64,000 nt of DNA. Source: an uncultured Gammaproteobacteria bacterium (GTDB lineage Bacteria; Pseudomonadota; Gammaproteobacteria; Arenicellales; JAANXG01). The translations under genes were made by a program, and so were the position numbers. Positions 63,259-64,000 of the stretch are shown here, piece by piece. The stretch covers positions 47,092-111,091 of the forward strand of contig CAMYJT010000018.1 of NCBI GenBank assembly GCA_947258785.1, written 5' to 3'. The stretch's first letter is position 1, and each line of letters begins with the position of its first letter. The notes beneath the pieces were generated by a model. The model ran no database searches, was not told the origin of the DNA, and worked only from the letters and a program-made list of their open reading frames with translations.

Positions 63259-64000
63259 ATGCCTCCGGAACATTACGCCGCCTTCATCAGCTACGCCCAT
63301 CGCTACAAGGCGTGGGCGGAGATTCTCCAAGAAAACCTGGAGCGCTGCCTGAAGCACGCGGGGCGTCCGGGCAAGGTGTTCCTCGACAGCGTCGATATGG
63401 GTTCCGGGCGGTCCTGGGTCACGCAGCTGCAGGCCGGGCTCGACGAATCGAAATCCCTCGTGTTGATCACCACGCCCGAGGCGCTCGCCTCGCCGCGTGT
63501 CGCGGACGAGTACGAGGCGGTCATCGCCGGCCGGCGCGACTGGCGTCAGGGTCGATTCCACATTGCACGCCTGATCGACACGCCGCTGCCGCCGTTTCTC
63601 GACCCACTCCAGCACGTCGATTTCATCGCGCACGACGAGACCCAATACCGCCGGGCACTAAGCGAATTACTCGCCGGCTTGCTCGGACACGCGGACCGCC
63701 GCGCGCTCCCCGACCTGGCGCCCGACATCGTGATCCCTGCGCCGCCCGAGATCGGTCTTCCCCTCGACCTTCGCCGCGCCTTGGTGGAATGGCTGGCGCC
63801 GATTCTTAAGAGCAAGGCCTATCGCCGCAGCGTTGCCCCCGCGCTGGGACTTCCCCGCAATGCGTTGGACGATTATCCGTCGTTTGAATGCGCCGCCTCG
63901 GCCGCGCTCGTCCTGGCTACCGGCGACGACGATCCCGTAGCCGCCGCCTTGCGGATCATCGACGTGCTGCGCGACGAGTTGGGTGACGACGAACCCGACG
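63259..64000 (+). CDS. TIR-domain protein, probable defence effector (cut by window end)
   Basis: Open from ATG 63259 (MPPEHYAAFISYAHRYKAWA) to the window end, 247 codons, no stop. The first 130 residues form a TIR domain: AAFISYAHRYKAW near residue 8, VFLDSVDMGSGRSWVTQLQ near 45 and LVLITTPEALASPRVADEYE near 70, where the final Glu matches the catalytic position of NAD-cleaving TIRs. A second segment (about 165-247, EIGLPLDLRRALVEWLAPIL, ending in acidic DELGDDEPD) resembles effector-associated adapter domains of bacterial immune proteins. The partner or a fused sensor lies beyond the window. NADase activity is inference. Confidence 0.8.
   Translation, partial: MPPEHYAAFISYAHRYKAWAEILQENLERCLKHAGRPGKVFLDSVDMGSGRSWVTQLQAGLDESKSLVLITTPEALASPRVADEYEAVIAGRRDWRQGRFHIARLIDTPLPPFLDPLQHVDFIAHDETQYRRALSELLAGLLGHADRRALPDLAPDIVIPAPPEIGLPLDLRRALVEWLAPILKSKAYRRSVAPALGLPRNALDDYPSFECAASAALVLATGDDDPVAAALRIIDVLRDELGDDEPD

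Noticed and set aside
1..64000. CRISPR arrays or rRNA operons
   Set aside because: No regularly spaced repeats and no rRNA-like sequence were found on reading the window.

Overview
The window is about 64 kb of GC-rich DNA from what looks like a mixotrophic, CO2-fixing gammaproteobacterium. The evidence is a CbbR-cbbLSQO operon of the green-type form I (IAq) kind beside a Calvin-cycle/glycolysis gene run, a FabA/FabB pair, ubiquinone (Coq7) and heme A synthesis genes, and many TRAP and ABC importers of the kind common in marine proteobacteria. The species cannot be named from the sequence.

Layout. 1-7.4 kb: transketolase (cut by the window edge), gap, pgk, pyk, class II aldolase, a small CPCC zinc-ribbon gene and a class I aldolase. 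7.4-14.9 kb: divergent cbbR, an AT-rich repeat operator, then cbbL-cbbS-cbbQ-cbbO, a second short RuBisCO-small-subunit-like gene and two conserved unknowns. cbbL has lost about 41 nt near its 5' end and is out of frame as read. 15-21 kb: a TRAP importer followed by lutABC (lactate oxidation). 21-29.6 kb: fabA-fabB, heme A synthase, a small secreted protein, a LolA-like/MMPL-exporter pair, a MipA-like outer-membrane protein and coq7. 30-35 kb: a second TRAP importer with a Tat-exported receptor, plus an amidase. 35-43.5 kb: two beta-hydroxyacid dehydrogenases, a signal-less NMT1-like protein, a membrane flippase-like protein, an SGNH hydrolase, a PcaC-like protein, a D-3-hydroxyaspartate/D-threonine aldolase and glutaryl-CoA dehydrogenase. 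43.7-47.8 kb: a fatty acyl-AMP ligase fused to a carrier domain, a convergent LpxL-like acyltransferase and a CaiB-type CoA-transferase. 48-52.9 kb: livKHMGF. 53-61.4 kb: tartrate/D-malate dehydrogenase, azlCD, peroxiredoxin, glcDEF, a SAF-type dehydrogenase and a thioredoxin-like ferredoxin. 61.4-62.7 kb: a candidate small RNA, then rplM-rpsI. 62.9 kb to the end: tRNA-Gln, with a likely island starting behind it whose first gene encodes a TIR-domain protein that runs off the window.

How it fits together. The left part makes and uses ribulose bisphosphate. glcDEF oxidises glycolate, the product of RuBisCO oxygenation, to glyoxylate. The hydroxyaspartate aldolase and the tartronate-semialdehyde-reductase-like enzymes could handle glyoxylate further, but glyoxylate carboligase and the other beta-hydroxyaspartate-cycle genes are not in this window. 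Lactate, dicarboxylate/keto-acid, amide and branched-chain amino-acid uptake suggest mixotrophy.

Most noteworthy: the damaged cbbL beside otherwise intact partners; the red-type-like extra small subunit in a green-type operon; a 217-bp MITE with 24-bp terminal inverted repeats sitting on a stop codon, plus a solo end and a worn relative elsewhere; a promoter-to-terminator small RNA with an anti-Shine-Dalgarno-like stretch; the FAAL-carrier/acyltransferase pair; and the tRNA-linked TIR gene.
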